A stretch of 44,880 bases of DNA from Verrucomicrobiota bacterium (GCA_018239675.1 JAFEGX010000020.1:1-44880), one strand, 5' to 3'; shown: positions 29,388-37,454, numbered from the stretch's first letter. Made by a program: numbers and translations. The notes: generated from the letters alone by a model not told the origin.

Positions 29388-29408
29388 CGGTCCGGCTGCG
29401 CCGGACCG
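29388..29408. terminator. 9-bp hairpin downstream of the barrel gene
   Basis: CGGTCCGGC and GCCGGACCG form a perfect stem with a TGC loop, 42 bp beyond the stop of the operon ending at 29450. It is the likely stop for that operon, though no T-run follows. Direct words of the type GACGAG/AACGAGGGATCAGGGACG lie alongside (29355-29388). Confidence 0.4.
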
Positions 29409-29449
29409 ATGGCTGCCCGTCGAGGTCCGACGGCGCCGCGAATTAGGCC

Positions 29450-30700
29450 CTAGAAACGGACGGTGAATTGGCCGGCGACGGTCTGCTGGTAGTCCCGGCC
29501 GCCGAGGTCGTCGGGCTGCACGCTGTACTGGAGCTTCAGCTGGGTGTGGGGCGTGATCCGATAGGTCGGCGCCAGGTCGAGCCGCCAGGTGTTGTAGCCC
29601 CAGCGGACCGGGTCGCCCATCCCGTCGATCTCCTTGCCGAACACCTGCTGGTTCCAGCGGATGGCGGCGAAGAACTGCGGCGTGACCTTGTACTTGGCCT
29701 CGGCGTACCACGCGGTGGTCTGCGCGTCGCCCACCAGCGGGATCGCAAACCGGGCGACGAAGGCCTCGGCCCAAAACTGCCAGAAATGCCATGAAAAACT
29801 CACATCCGAGGCGACCACCACCTCGCGGTAGTCATCGAGGTCATGCCCCGGGGCCATCGTCGGCGCCGCCGCCGGCACGAGATAGCTGCCGGCGCTCGCC
29901 GAAATGCCGACATCCCACCGTTCGTCGGGCCGGTAGCCCATCCGCCCGCTGAACGTCGGATGCGACCAGTGGACCTCGTCCGGGCCCCAGTACTCGGGCC
30001 GCGACGACAGCGAGCCGTTCTTGACCTCCGCGGCGTAGGTCCAGCGGCCGAGGTCGCCCGCGACCGAGGCGCCCGTCGCATAGCTCGGGCCCCAGATGAC
30101 CGGGAGACGGAACCGGCTGTCGGCGAACTGCTCGCCGGCGAAATTTTTCGGCCGCACGTGCGACCAGCGCAGCAGCGTCGCAGTGCTGCGCACCGCCGCG
30201 ATATCCCACATGCCCGTGAGATTCTCGTAGGGCAGCGGCGCGGTGATGAACGGATTTTCCCAAGTGCCGTGGCGCCGCACCCAGCTGCCCACGACCGTCG
30301 CGAACTTGCCGACCTGGAGGTTGAGCCGCCCGTCGTCCCACGGCGTGAGCCGCAGCGCGTATTCGTCGAGCCGGCCCTCGGTGCCGCCATCCGTCGGATC
30401 GAACCCGCGGTCCACGCGACCCTGGAGAAACACATAGACGCGCGGGCCGAGCTGCACGTCGAGGAAGGCGGTGAGCCGCGGGTTGAACAGCGCGGTGCCC
30501 GCCGCGACGATCAAGCCCGGCGCCGGCTGCTGGAACGCGTAGGCTTCGACGTCCAGCGTGCCGCTCAGCCGGGCGCGAACGAGGCCCGACGCCGAGCTCG
30601 CCGTGAGCCGCTCGTCCAGCCGGTCGAGGATGTCCTCCTGACCCCGCGCGGTCGCGGCCAGCGCCAGCAGGGCCCACGCGAGCCGGGTGGCGCCGTTCAT
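29450..30700 (-). CDS. outer-membrane beta-barrel (porin-like) protein
   Basis: A 416-residue protein with signal peptide MNGATRLAWALLALAATARG. The rest is alternating aromatic/polar beta strands such as RVYVFLQGRVDRGFDPTDGG, LNLQVGKFATVVGSWVRRHG and WHFWQFWAEAFVARFAIPLV, closing with the terminal Phe of FTVRF, a classical outer-membrane assembly signal. The start at 30700 overlaps the kinase stop by ATGA, so it is the last gene of a regulator-cupredoxin-kinase-barrel operon. It may be a channel or electron-conduit partner of the blue-copper-like protein; this is inference from position. No specific porin family was recognised. Confidence 0.8.
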   Translation of the reverse strand: MNGATRLAWALLALAATARGQEDILDRLDERLTASSASGLVRARLSGTLDVEAYAFQQPAPGLIVAAGTALFNPRLTAFLDVQLGPRVYVFLQGRVDRGFDPTDGGTEGRLDEYALRLTPWDDGRLNLQVGKFATVVGSWVRRHGTWENPFITAPLPYENLTGMWDIAAVRSTATLLRWSHVRPKNFAGEQFADSRFRLPVIWGPSYATGASVAGDLGRWTYAAEVKNGSLSSRPEYWGPDEVHWSHPTFSGRMGYRPDERWDVGISASAGSYLVPAAAPTMAPGHDLDDYREVVVASDVSFSWHFWQFWAEAFVARFAIPLVGDAQTTAWYAEAKYKVTPQFFAAIRWNQQVFGKEIDGMGDPVRWGYNTWRLDLAPTYRITPHTQLKLQYSVQPDDLGGRDYQQTVAGQFTVRF

Positions 30701-32460
30701 GCGACACCTCCGGCCGCGGCGGCGGCCGCCGGCGCGGGCTGGGCCGCGAGGAACCGCACCTCGAATTCCGTCCACTCGGCGTCGGACCGGACCAGCCGCA
30801 GGTCGCCCTGATGCAGCCGCGCCAGCTGGCGCGCCAGGTTCAATCCCAGGCCGTAGCCCGGCACGTTCTCCCCCACGGTCCCGCGGTGGAACCGCTCGAA
30901 GATGTGCGCCTGGCTCTCGGGCGCGATGGGCGTGCCGGTGTTGCCGATCGCCAGCCTCACCTGCCCGCCGTCCGGCCGGGCCTGGATCCGGATCCGGCCG
31001 CCGCGCCGGTTGTACTTGCGGGCATTCTCGAGCAGGTTCTGCAGGATGAGCGCGGCGTAGCGCTTCTCGCCGGCCACGTGGATGTCCGGCGGGAAATCGG
31101 TCTCCACCGCCAGCTCCAGGTCGTCCGGCAGCGCGCCGAGGTCATCCAGCGAGCCCTCGATCAGCTGGCTCAGGTTGACCGGCGTGAACTCGATTTTCAG
31201 GCGGCCCGCGTCCATGCGCGAGAGCAGCAGGAGGTCCTCGATCACGCTGGAGAGGCGGTAGGTCTGATGGACAAGCGCGGAGATCTCGCGGCATTCGGCG
31301 GGGCTCAGGGTCTCATGCGCCAGCAGTTCCTCGAGGCCGGCCCGCAGCACCGCGACGGGGGTCTTGAGCTGGTGCGAGGCGTCCGCCGAGAACCGCGCGG
31401 CGCGCTGCAGCTCCGCGCTGGTCGACTCGAGCGCGGCCTCGACGCGCACGCGCTCGGCGCGGTTGACCTCCGAGTCGACCGCCAGCTGCTCGACGGGCCG
31501 CGCCAGGCGGCGCACGAGGAGCTGGCTGGCGCCAAAGCCGGCCAGCAGCGCGAGCACGCCGGCCCCGACCACGCGCCAGCGGAGCCGCCGCTGCTGGGCC
31601 TGCAGCTCGGCAAGCGGGTAAACCGCCACGTCGTAGGCCGGCGGATAGGTTGAGTCCGGGTTCAGCCGCTGGAAGAACAGGCGGCTCGGCGCCCCGGCCA
31701 CCTCGTGGGTGAGACGCCCCTGCGCGTCCGGGTCCGCCAGGCCGGCGGCAATCGCCCTGCCCAGGACCACGCGCTCGTCCGCCGGCAGGCCCGCGAGGTG
31801 CAGCTGGCCATCCAGCCAGAGCCCGCTGCGCACCGCGGACGCGGCCGGCCGGCCGACGGGCTGGAAACCCAGCACGATGGCCGAGATCACCTCGCCGGTT
31901 TCGCTCGAGACGATCGGCATGGCGATCACCTCCGACACCTCGTCGGTCCCGGGCCGGTAAAGATAGCCGAGCTGCTGCCGGTCCGGGAGGCGCGGGAGCG
32001 CCAGCTGGCGCTCCTCAGCGGGCGAGAGCACGCCGACCACCGCGGTGTTCGGACCGGGGATCACCGCGCCGTCAGGCCCGAGGAACCGGTAGAACTGCGC
32101 GTGCAGGGCGTAGGCCGCCTGCTCCGGCGAAAGCCCGGTGTCGGCCTCCATCACGTCGCGCAGCTCGTCCCGCGCACTCGGGTACAGGAGGTCGAGCGCG
32201 CCGTCCTCCAGCGCGGCGTGGATGCGCGGCTTCCGCACCAGGTCGCGGCAGCGCTCCACCAGCGCGGCATGCCGAAGCTCGCGGAGGTTATGCCGGGCCT
32301 CCAGCTGGTCCTGGAACGCCCGCTCGAGATCGTGTTCGCCGGTCACCGCCAGCTGGTGCTGCGCCAGCACCAGCGTCAGGCCCGTGGCCGCCGCCACGAC
32401 CAGCATCATCGCCACCAGGAGCCTGGTGCGGAAGCTGCCGACGCTGGCGCGGGAAGGCAT
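30697..32460 (-). CDS. membrane sensor histidine kinase
   Basis: A 587-residue two-component kinase. TM1 is LLVAMMLVVAAATGLTLVLA, and a large periplasmic sensor region (about 35-285, with a PAS/Cache-like LGPDGAVIPGPNTAVVGV) follows. TM2 is WRVVGAGVLALLAGFGASQL, then a HAMP-like stretch. The phospho-acceptor is His363 in FSADASHQLKTP, followed by the N box LLENARKYN and the G boxes ending GYGLGLNLARQLARLHQG. The start is 6 bp after the cupredoxin stop and the end overlaps the barrel start. The cognate regulator is the first gene of the operon. The signal is unknown; gene context suggests envelope redox or copper status. Confidence 0.93.
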   Translation of the reverse strand: MPSRASVGSFRTRLLVAMMLVVAAATGLTLVLAQHQLAVTGEHDLERAFQDQLEARHNLRELRHAALVERCRDLVRKPRIHAALEDGALDLLYPSARDELRDVMEADTGLSPEQAAYALHAQFYRFLGPDGAVIPGPNTAVVGVLSPAEERQLALPRLPDRQQLGYLYRPGTDEVSEVIAMPIVSSETGEVISAIVLGFQPVGRPAASAVRSGLWLDGQLHLAGLPADERVVLGRAIAAGLADPDAQGRLTHEVAGAPSRLFFQRLNPDSTYPPAYDVAVYPLAELQAQQRRLRWRVVGAGVLALLAGFGASQLLVRRLARPVEQLAVDSEVNRAERVRVEAALESTSAELQRAARFSADASHQLKTPVAVLRAGLEELLAHETLSPAECREISALVHQTYRLSSVIEDLLLLSRMDAGRLKIEFTPVNLSQLIEGSLDDLGALPDDLELAVETDFPPDIHVAGEKRYAALILQNLLENARKYNRRGGRIRIQARPDGGQVRLAIGNTGTPIAPESQAHIFERFHRGTVGENVPGYGLGLNLARQLARLHQGDLRLVRSDAEWTEFEVRFLAAQPAPAAAAAAGGVA

Positions 32461-32466
32461 GGCGGA

Positions 32467-33099
32467 TCAGGGCAGGTCCACGGTGAGGGCGCCGCCCTCC
32501 GTCAGCTCGACCGGCTGCTCGCGGGTGGTCCGGCTGTCGATCCAGGCCTTGAGGAGGTATTTTCCGGCCGGCAGGCCCGTGAGGCGGAACCGTCCGTCCG
32601 CATCGGTCACGGTGAAATACGGCGTCGCCAGCACGAGGATCAGGCCCCGCATGTGCTCGTGGATGTCGCAGCGCAGCGTGACCAGCCCCGGCACGTCGAA
32701 CACCTGCGAGGGCACGGGGCGTTCCTCCGCGCGGTAGCGGCCGAGGTCGAAGCGCTTCGCGGGCGAGTACGAGAACACGTCGTGGTAGGTGTCGTCGAGG
32801 TTCGGGAACTCCACCCGCGTGCCCACCTGCACCGGCAGGAGCAGCGGGACGAACGTGAGGTCCTTCTGGCTCATGGTCGCCGCGGGCGGCGTGGCCGGCG
32901 CGGGAAAGCTGCCCTCGAGGTAGACCACCGCGAGCGGCGGATTGGTCGCGACCACGCCCCCCTTCGAGACGACCTCGTAGCGCTTGTTCACCACCGGGGC
33001 CGTGCGGGTCTTCGGCAGGGTCACGCGGCCGGTGATCTCCGCGGCCTGGGCCCCGGCGGCCAGCGTGACGAGGAGGAGGCGAAGCAAGAGGGTTTTCAT
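32467..33099 (-). CDS. exported blue-copper-like (cupredoxin) protein
   Basis: A 210-residue exported protein with signal peptide MKTLLLRLLLVTLAAGAQA. A cupredoxin-like domain has a plausible type-1 copper set: His106 in TYHDVFSYS, Cys144, His147 and Met150 in LRCDIHEHM. It is followed by a carboxypeptidase-regulatory-like repeat, FTVTDADGRFRLTGLPAGKY. Such proteins are often annotated as methylamine utilisation or plastocyanin-like; no methylamine dehydrogenase is present, so that name would mislead. The start at 33099 overlaps the response-regulator stop (ATGA), so translation is coupled. Likely role: periplasmic electron carrier or copper sensor feeding the kinase encoded next (inference). 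Confidence 0.85.
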   Translation of the reverse strand: MKTLLLRLLLVTLAAGAQAAEITGRVTLPKTRTAPVVNKRYEVVSKGGVVATNPPLAVVYLEGSFPAPATPPAATMSQKDLTFVPLLLPVQVGTRVEFPNLDDTYHDVFSYSPAKRFDLGRYRAEERPVPSQVFDVPGLVTLRCDIHEHMRGLILVLATPYFTVTDADGRFRLTGLPAGKYLLKAWIDSRTTREQPVELTEGGALTVDLP

Positions 33100-33773
33100 G
33101 ACGCGGCGCGGATCGTGTAGCCCACCGAGCGGATGGTGTGGATCAGGGGCGAGGTGAAGGCGGAGTCCACCTTCTTCCGCAGGCGGGTGATGAAGATCTC
33201 CACGGTGCGGGTGTCGTACTCGTGGTCCCGCTGCCAGACCCGCTCGCACAGCTCGGTGCGGGAAAACACCCGGCCGGGTTCCTGCATCAGCACCTGCAGC
33301 ACGTCGAACTCGCGCGGCGAGAGCGCGACATTCCGGCCGGCGCGCATCACGCGGCGGCGCTGCACGTCCATCTGGAGGTCCGAGACCTTCAGCAGGTCCG
33401 CCGCCGTCGGCGTCGCCCCGCGCCGGCCGAGCGCCTCGACGCGCGCCACCAGCTCGTCGAGCGAGAACGGCTTCGTCAGGTAGTCGTCCGCGCCGGCGTT
33501 CAGGCCCTTCACCCGATGCTCGACGTCGCCCCGCGCCGTCAGGATCAGCACCCGCGCCGGACAGGCCGCGGCCTGCAGCCGGCCCAGGATCGTCAGGCCG
33601 TCGAGCGACGGCAGGTTGAGGTCGAGCACAATCAGGTCGGGCGTCTCCGCGAGCGCCGCCTGCAGCCCCTCCGCGCCGTCATGCCGCGAGCTCGCGAGAT
33701 GACCGTGCCGGGTGAGGGCGCTGGTCACGTGGCGGGCCAGCTGGGGTTCGTCTTCGATGACCAGGATGCGCAT
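33096..33773 (-). CDS. OmpR/PhoB-family response regulator
   Basis: A 225-residue regulator. The receiver domain starts MRILVIEDEPQLARHVTSAL, with acidic pocket Glu7-Asp8, phospho-acceptor Asp51 in LIVLDLNLP, Thr79 in ILTARG and Lys101 in YLTKPFS. The winged-helix DNA-binding domain is recognised by ALSPREFDVLQVLMQEPGRV, SRTELCERVW and DTRTVEIFITRLRKKV. It heads the operon regulator-cupredoxin-kinase-barrel. Tandem AACAG repeats ahead of the DUF3570 operon (37003-37027) are a candidate target. Full length with no anomalies. Confidence 0.95.
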   Translation of the reverse strand: MRILVIEDEPQLARHVTSALTRHGHLASSRHDGAEGLQAALAETPDLIVLDLNLPSLDGLTILGRLQAAACPARVLILTARGDVEHRVKGLNAGADDYLTKPFSLDELVARVEALGRRGATPTAADLLKVSDLQMDVQRRRVMRAGRNVALSPREFDVLQVLMQEPGRVFSRTELCERVWQRDHEYDTRTVEIFITRLRKKVDSAFTSPLIHTIRSVGYTIRAAS

Positions 33774-33837
33774 GGCAACGGGGGTGCGCCGGGACGCCGC
33801 AGGGGATTCAGCGCGGCCGCCTCAGGGGAAACGAATC

Positions 33838-34007
33838 AGTTGAAGGTTGAAGGGCACCGGTTGAAAGACGCGGACGCCGAGCCACGGGCGCTGTCATTCC
33901 GTGAGGAGCTCCCACCCCGGCGCCCGGTGGGCCTGAACGCCGCTGTCGCATATGACCCAGTCGTTTGTGTCACAGGTCCTTCAACATTCATCCGTCAACT
34001 TTCAACT
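33838..34007. repeat. A-type inverted word repeat, copy 2
   Basis: The left arm AGTTGAAGGTTGAAGGGCAC and on (33838-33868) faces the right arm CCTTCAACATTCATCCGTCA and on (33978-34007). The arms lie 109 bp apart, close to the spacing of copy 1 (6179-6348). It lies between the DUF4266 stop and the response-regulator start, so it splits the two redox operons. Confidence 0.7.
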
Positions 34008-34020
34008 GCACGATTCCACC

Positions 34021-34242
34021 TCAGTTGCAACCGCATCCGCTGCCACCCACCCCCCGGCCGCCGCTGGCCGCCTCCCGGGAAAAATACACGTGCTCGGCCA
34101 TCGCCGTCGCTAACGGGTCCCGGTCGGGCCGCATGGCGTAGCTGGCAAGGGTCGCGCGCTCCCACGGCTGGACGTTTACCCCGGCGCAGCCCGCGAGGAA
34201 CCCGGCGAGGAGGGCGAGAAGCAGCAGGCGGGCGAGGCGCAT
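34021..34242 (-). CDS. DUF4266 small lipoprotein with C-terminal Cys-Gly-Cys tail
   Basis: A 73-residue protein. The lipoprotein signal ends in LAGC (Cys19 acylated), so the mature peptide is about 55 residues and membrane-bound in the envelope. It carries the DUF4266 pattern VQPWERATLASYAM, DPLATAMAEHVYFSREAASG, and a glycine-rich tail ending GSGCGCN. The paired terminal cysteines and the conserved His/Tyr/Arg stretch look like a metal or redox site. It is the last gene of the DUF3570-ApbE-TlpA-DUF4266 operon, 12 bp after tlpA. TlpA may reduce or oxidise its tail cysteines (inference). The biochemical function of the family is unknown to me. Confidence 0.85.
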   Translation of the reverse strand: MRLARLLLLALLAGFLAGCAGVNVQPWERATLASYAMRPDRDPLATAMAEHVYFSREAASGGRGVGGSGCGCN

Positions 34243-34254
34243 GGGAGGGTTGGG

Positions 34255-34773
34255 TTAGGATTTCTCGGCGAGCAGCGTCTCGATCTGGGTCCGCAGTTCC
34301 TGCTCGGTCGCGGCGCCGTGGAAGCCGACGTGCACGAACCGCACGCGGCCATCGCGGCCCAGGACATACGCCGTGGGCATCGTCGGAACCTTGACCGCGG
34401 CCACCAACCGCTGGCCCACGTCGCGCACGGTCGTGAACGGCGGGTGCCACTTGCGGACAAAAGACTCATACTCGCTGGCGCGCTCATCAACGCTCACGGC
34501 CACGATCACGAGCCCGCGGCCGGCGAATTCCTCATGCAGCCGGGAGTAGGCGGCGAACGACGCCTTGCACGGCGCGCACCACGAGGCCCAGAAGTCGACG
34601 ACCACCACCTGGCCCGCGACGGCCGGGACCGGACCGGACAGTGCGGCCGGGTTGAGCGCGGGAAACGGCTGGCCCACCTGGAGCTCGGCCGGGAGCCGGG
34701 ATAGCAGGGCGAATCCCAGCAGCAGCGCCACGAGGGTCGCGCGACGGAAAAGGACCTTGGGGTGGGAGTTCAT
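34255..34773 (-). CDS. TlpA/ResA-like thiol-disulfide oxidoreductase
   Basis: A 172-residue thioredoxin-fold protein anchored or exported by VLFRRATLVALLLGFALLSR (residues 7-26), acting in the periplasm. The redox motif WCAPC has Cys66 and Cys69; the cis-Pro loop is VPTMPTAYVLG, and FWASW and VAVSVDE are typical of TlpA. The start MNSHPKVLFRR is chosen at 34773, 34 bp after the apbE stop. It probably serves the cysteine-bearing DUF4266 lipoprotein or the cupredoxin encoded nearby; this is inference from linkage. Confidence 0.92.
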   Translation of the reverse strand: MNSHPKVLFRRATLVALLLGFALLSRLPAELQVGQPFPALNPAALSGPVPAVAGQVVVVDFWASWCAPCKASFAAYSRLHEEFAGRGLVIVAVSVDERASEYESFVRKWHPPFTTVRDVGQRLVAAVKVPTMPTAYVLGRDGRVRFVHVGFHGAATEQELRTQIETLLAEKS

Positions 34774-34807
34774 GCGGGGGGATGGGACAGCCGAGGCCGG
34801 GCCGGGT

Positions 34808-35797
34808 TCAGGCGGCGACATAGTTGAAGAACGCCCGGGTCTGGGCGCGGGCGTTGGCCGTGATGAGCAGGCCCTCGGCGCCGGGACATGACTGGATGAA
34901 CTCAAGGCCCTTGGGCACGCCGAGCACGAAGGCCGTGGTGGACAGCACGCCAGCCTGCAGGCAGGTGCCGGCGATGACGTTGGCCTGGAGGCAGCCGTTC
35001 GCCACCGGCCAACCGGTGCGCGGGTCGATGATGTGACCGTAGCGCTTGCCGTTGAGCGTGAAGCTGCGGATATAGTCGCCCGACGAGGCGATGCCGCGGC
35101 CGCCGTGCAGCGCGACGCTGAGCGCCGGCTGGCCCGGCTTGTTCGGATCCTCAATGCCGATGTGCCACGCCGGCCGCCCAGGCGGGGCGCCCAGCGCGCG
35201 GAGGTCATGGCCGAAGTCCACGAGCACGTCCCGGATGCCGTAGTCCAGCGCAAGCTGCGCCACCACGTCGACCGCGTACTCCTTGCCAAAGCCGCCGAAA
35301 TCGAGCGCCATGCCGGCCAGCGGCAGGAACACCTTGCCCGGCGAACGCTGCACCTTGGACCAGCCCACCAGCTGGCGGGCGTCGGTGATCTGCTGGATCG
35401 ACGGGATCACGGGATTCGCCGCCTTGTAGTTCCAGAGCCGCAGCAAAGGCAGCGCCGTCGCATCGAGCACACCCTGGGTCATGAAGTGCAGCGTCTGGCA
35501 GAGCTGGAGCATCTGCTCCATCTCCGCGTCGACCGCGACCCATTCCCGGCCCGCGGCGTCGTTGATGCGGCTGACCAGGCTGTCGGGCCGGAAACGCGAG
35601 TACTTCGCCTCGAACGCCTGCACCCAGGCGACGGCGGCCCGCTCGAACCGCTGCGCCAGCGCGGCGTCGGCGCACGCGTACTGGACCTCGCAGTTCGTGC
35701 CGAGCGCCGCGAAGGTCAGCCGACGCAGGGGACCCACCGCGGTGTTCGAGGCCGCGGGCGCGGGGGGCTGGCGCTGGGATTGGGAGATCAGGGCCAT
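34808..35797 (-). CDS. FAD:protein FMN transferase (ApbE-like)
   Basis: A 329-residue ApbE-fold enzyme that attaches FMN to Ser/Thr of exported proteins. Motifs: FGGFGKEYAVD (about 167-177, with KE where most have KG), VDFGHDLRALG, and GHIIDPRTGWPV (254-265). The late motif usually read as A-D-A-L-x-T is AGVLSTTAF here, so the Mg2+-ligand Asp is replaced by Gly283. No signal peptide or lipobox is seen at MALISQSQRQPPAPAASNTA, so either it works in the cytoplasm or its start or export is unusual. It begins 4 bp after the DUF3570 stop. Its likely substrate is that DUF3570 protein, which has an ApbE-like site. Confidence 0.88.
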   Translation of the reverse strand: MALISQSQRQPPAPAASNTAVGPLRRLTFAALGTNCEVQYACADAALAQRFERAAVAWVQAFEAKYSRFRPDSLVSRINDAAGREWVAVDAEMEQMLQLCQTLHFMTQGVLDATALPLLRLWNYKAANPVIPSIQQITDARQLVGWSKVQRSPGKVFLPLAGMALDFGGFGKEYAVDVVAQLALDYGIRDVLVDFGHDLRALGAPPGRPAWHIGIEDPNKPGQPALSVALHGGRGIASSGDYIRSFTLNGKRYGHIIDPRTGWPVANGCLQANVIAGTCLQAGVLSTTAFVLGVPKGLEFIQSCPGAEGLLITANARAQTRAFFNYVAA

Positions 35798-35801
35798 GGG
35801 G

Positions 35802-36956
35802 TCACCAGGAAAACTTGAGTCCGACGGTCACGATAGTCGCCGTAGGATAGACGTATGGCGAGGTCGCGTGGTCACGTCCATGCATCTCGTATTTCTCCAG
35901 CGCGGCGTCCAGCTGCCAGTTGGCCGCGAGGTCGACCACCGCCTTGAGGCCGTACTGGTAGCTCCGGAACGCCGACAGGCGGTAGTCCGCGGAGTAGAAG
36001 GGTCCGGCGGGATTCAGCTGATAGGTCGGCGTGAACGGCGCGCCCGTGAGCGACACGACATAGAAATCCGCCGCGGTCTGGTCGTACCAGCGCACCGTCG
36101 GCACCAGCGTGAGCCGCGGGCCCCAGGACTGCAGCCACGCGAGTTCCACCGTGTGCGCGGTGGTGCCGAAGGTGTCGTGATAGAGCCGGTAGCTCGCGTC
36201 GAGCGCCCCGCCCCACTCCGGCACCGCGCGGTTAAGCGAGCCCAGCAGGGTCCATTTCGAGCGGTGGTCGGGACGGTTCTCCGGGTAGTCAAGGGGCAGG
36301 ACGATCCCCGGCAGGATCTCGGTGCGCTGCTCCACCAGCCGGTACGGATCGCCGAGGTAACCCGTGCTGCGCCCGAGCCCGAGGTTGAGGGTCACGGACG
36401 TCCGCGGGTCGAGCAGCTGGGTCACGCCCGCGACGAAATCCAGTCCGCGTTTTTTCGCGATGGTCCGCAGATAACGGATCGACACGTCATCGTCAGTCCC
36501 GGCCAGCCCGAGGAGGAGCGTTGTGTTCTTCTGGTTGAAATCGGTCCGGGTGTTGAGCGACCAGCCGTTTGACACGTAGTCGCTCTCGCGGCTGTTCGCG
36601 AAGCCGAACGCGAGGTTGACCCGCGGCTGCTGGTTCGCGACCTCGGCGCTCCAGGCCTTCCGGCGCTCGGTGAGCTGCGAGAGCGGCACCTGGCCGCCGG
36701 GCGTCGATGGTGGCTGGCCGTTCGGCGTGGCGCCGGCGATGGCGTCGATCACCCCCTGCACCTTCACGTGCCAGTCGGTCCCGAGATCCTGCTCCACCAG
36801 CCCGTACTGCGCCCGGACCGAAATGCGTCCGCCGGACTCGCGGTAGTCCTGATACTTGTACGCGACGGAGTCCTCCGCGCGGGCCGACCGCGGCTGGCAC
36901 CACGCCAGCACGGTGGCGATGAACGCCGCGCGAGTGAGGGTGAGTCGTAGGGTCAT
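35802..36956 (-). CDS. DUF3570 outer-membrane barrel protein with possible flavinylation site
   Basis: A 384-residue protein starting MTLRLTLTRAAFIATVLAWC (36956); the signal peptide ends near SARAED. It is rich in amphipathic beta strands (SVTLNLGLGRSTGYL, HTVELAWLQSWGPRLTLVP) and ends GLKFSW with an aromatic, as in outer-membrane barrels. Near the N-terminus GVIDAIAGATPNG contains D71-A-I-A-G-A-T77, close to the ApbE target D-x-x-(S/T)-G-A-(S/T) with Ala at the fourth place. It is the first gene of the operon leading to apbE, tlpA and the DUF4266 gene. A covalently flavinylated barrel is a testable inference. Confidence 0.82.
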   Translation of the reverse strand: MTLRLTLTRAAFIATVLAWCQPRSARAEDSVAYKYQDYRESGGRISVRAQYGLVEQDLGTDWHVKVQGVIDAIAGATPNGQPPSTPGGQVPLSQLTERRKAWSAEVANQQPRVNLAFGFANSRESDYVSNGWSLNTRTDFNQKNTTLLLGLAGTDDDVSIRYLRTIAKKRGLDFVAGVTQLLDPRTSVTLNLGLGRSTGYLGDPYRLVEQRTEILPGIVLPLDYPENRPDHRSKWTLLGSLNRAVPEWGGALDASYRLYHDTFGTTAHTVELAWLQSWGPRLTLVPTVRWYDQTAADFYVVSLTGAPFTPTYQLNPAGPFYSADYRLSAFRSYQYGLKAVVDLAANWQLDAALEKYEMHGRDHATSPYVYPTATIVTVGLKFSW

Positions 36957-36999
36957 GCCTGCAGGTGCCCCACCGATGGCCGTCCTGGCCGGGCGATGC

Positions 37000-37027
37000 G
37001 AAAACAGGATCGTAACAGAACCGTCAG
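37000..37027 (-). promoter_or_regulatory. candidate OmpR-type tandem operator upstream of the DUF3570 operon
   Basis: AACAG occurs at 37003-37007 and 37014-37018 (exactly 11 bp apart), with a further CAG at 37025, i.e. CTGTT direct repeats on the gene strand. Direct repeats at one helical turn, 44-71 bp before the start, fit OmpR/PhoB-family binding. The regulator encoded at 33096-33773 is the natural candidate. No -10 was placed. Confidence 0.35.
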
Positions 37028-37046
37028 ATATTTCCGGGCCGGGCAC

Positions 37047-37438
37047 TTCACAGGAGGTAACAGAGCGAACGGAGGTTGAAGGCGGAGGCTGGGGTGCTGA
37101 TGGGCCGGTGTGGTCGACTGAGGTGGTTTTTTCCGCGGATTACACGGATTTTCGCGGATGAGGCCGACGATTCCTCACGGACCGTCGCCTAGCGCAGCGC
37201 GCAAGACTAGGTCCGTTCGGCCATCGGATACGATCCGGCAGCCCGTCGGAGGCCCCTCGAATCCGCCTCGCGGAATGCGCATCGACGCTAGTCGGGGCGC
37301 TGTCCGCGGGGCATCCGATCGAATCATCCGCGAAATCCGTGGTAACAATCGTCACCAGCCATGCCAGAACGTCCGCAGCAACCCAACCGCCCGGCTAACC
37401 CTCAGCCGTCTCCGTTCCCTCCGTTTCCTCCTGTGCAA
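37047..37438 (+). repeat. E element copy 1 (structured repeat about 390 bp)
   Basis: This fills the 36957-37454 gap between the DUF3570 gene and gspM. Outer inverted arms start CACAGGAGGTAACAGAG on the left and end CTCCGTTTCCTCCTGTG on the right. Inner arms (CCGCGGATTACACGGATTTT at 37133 and GCGAAATCCGTGGTA near 37330) enclose a core of about 170 bp. Hairpin 1 (37177-37216) has stem ACGGACC/GGTCCGT; hairpin 2 (37272-37305) encloses CGAC-GCTA-GTCG. ORFs across it are not credited. Confidence 0.8.
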
Positions 37439-37454
37439 ATCCCGCCCGCCCCGC

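Noticed and set aside
32467..33099. Methylamine utilisation protein as a functional label
   Set aside because: Only the cupredoxin-like fold supports it; no methylamine dehydrogenase genes are near.
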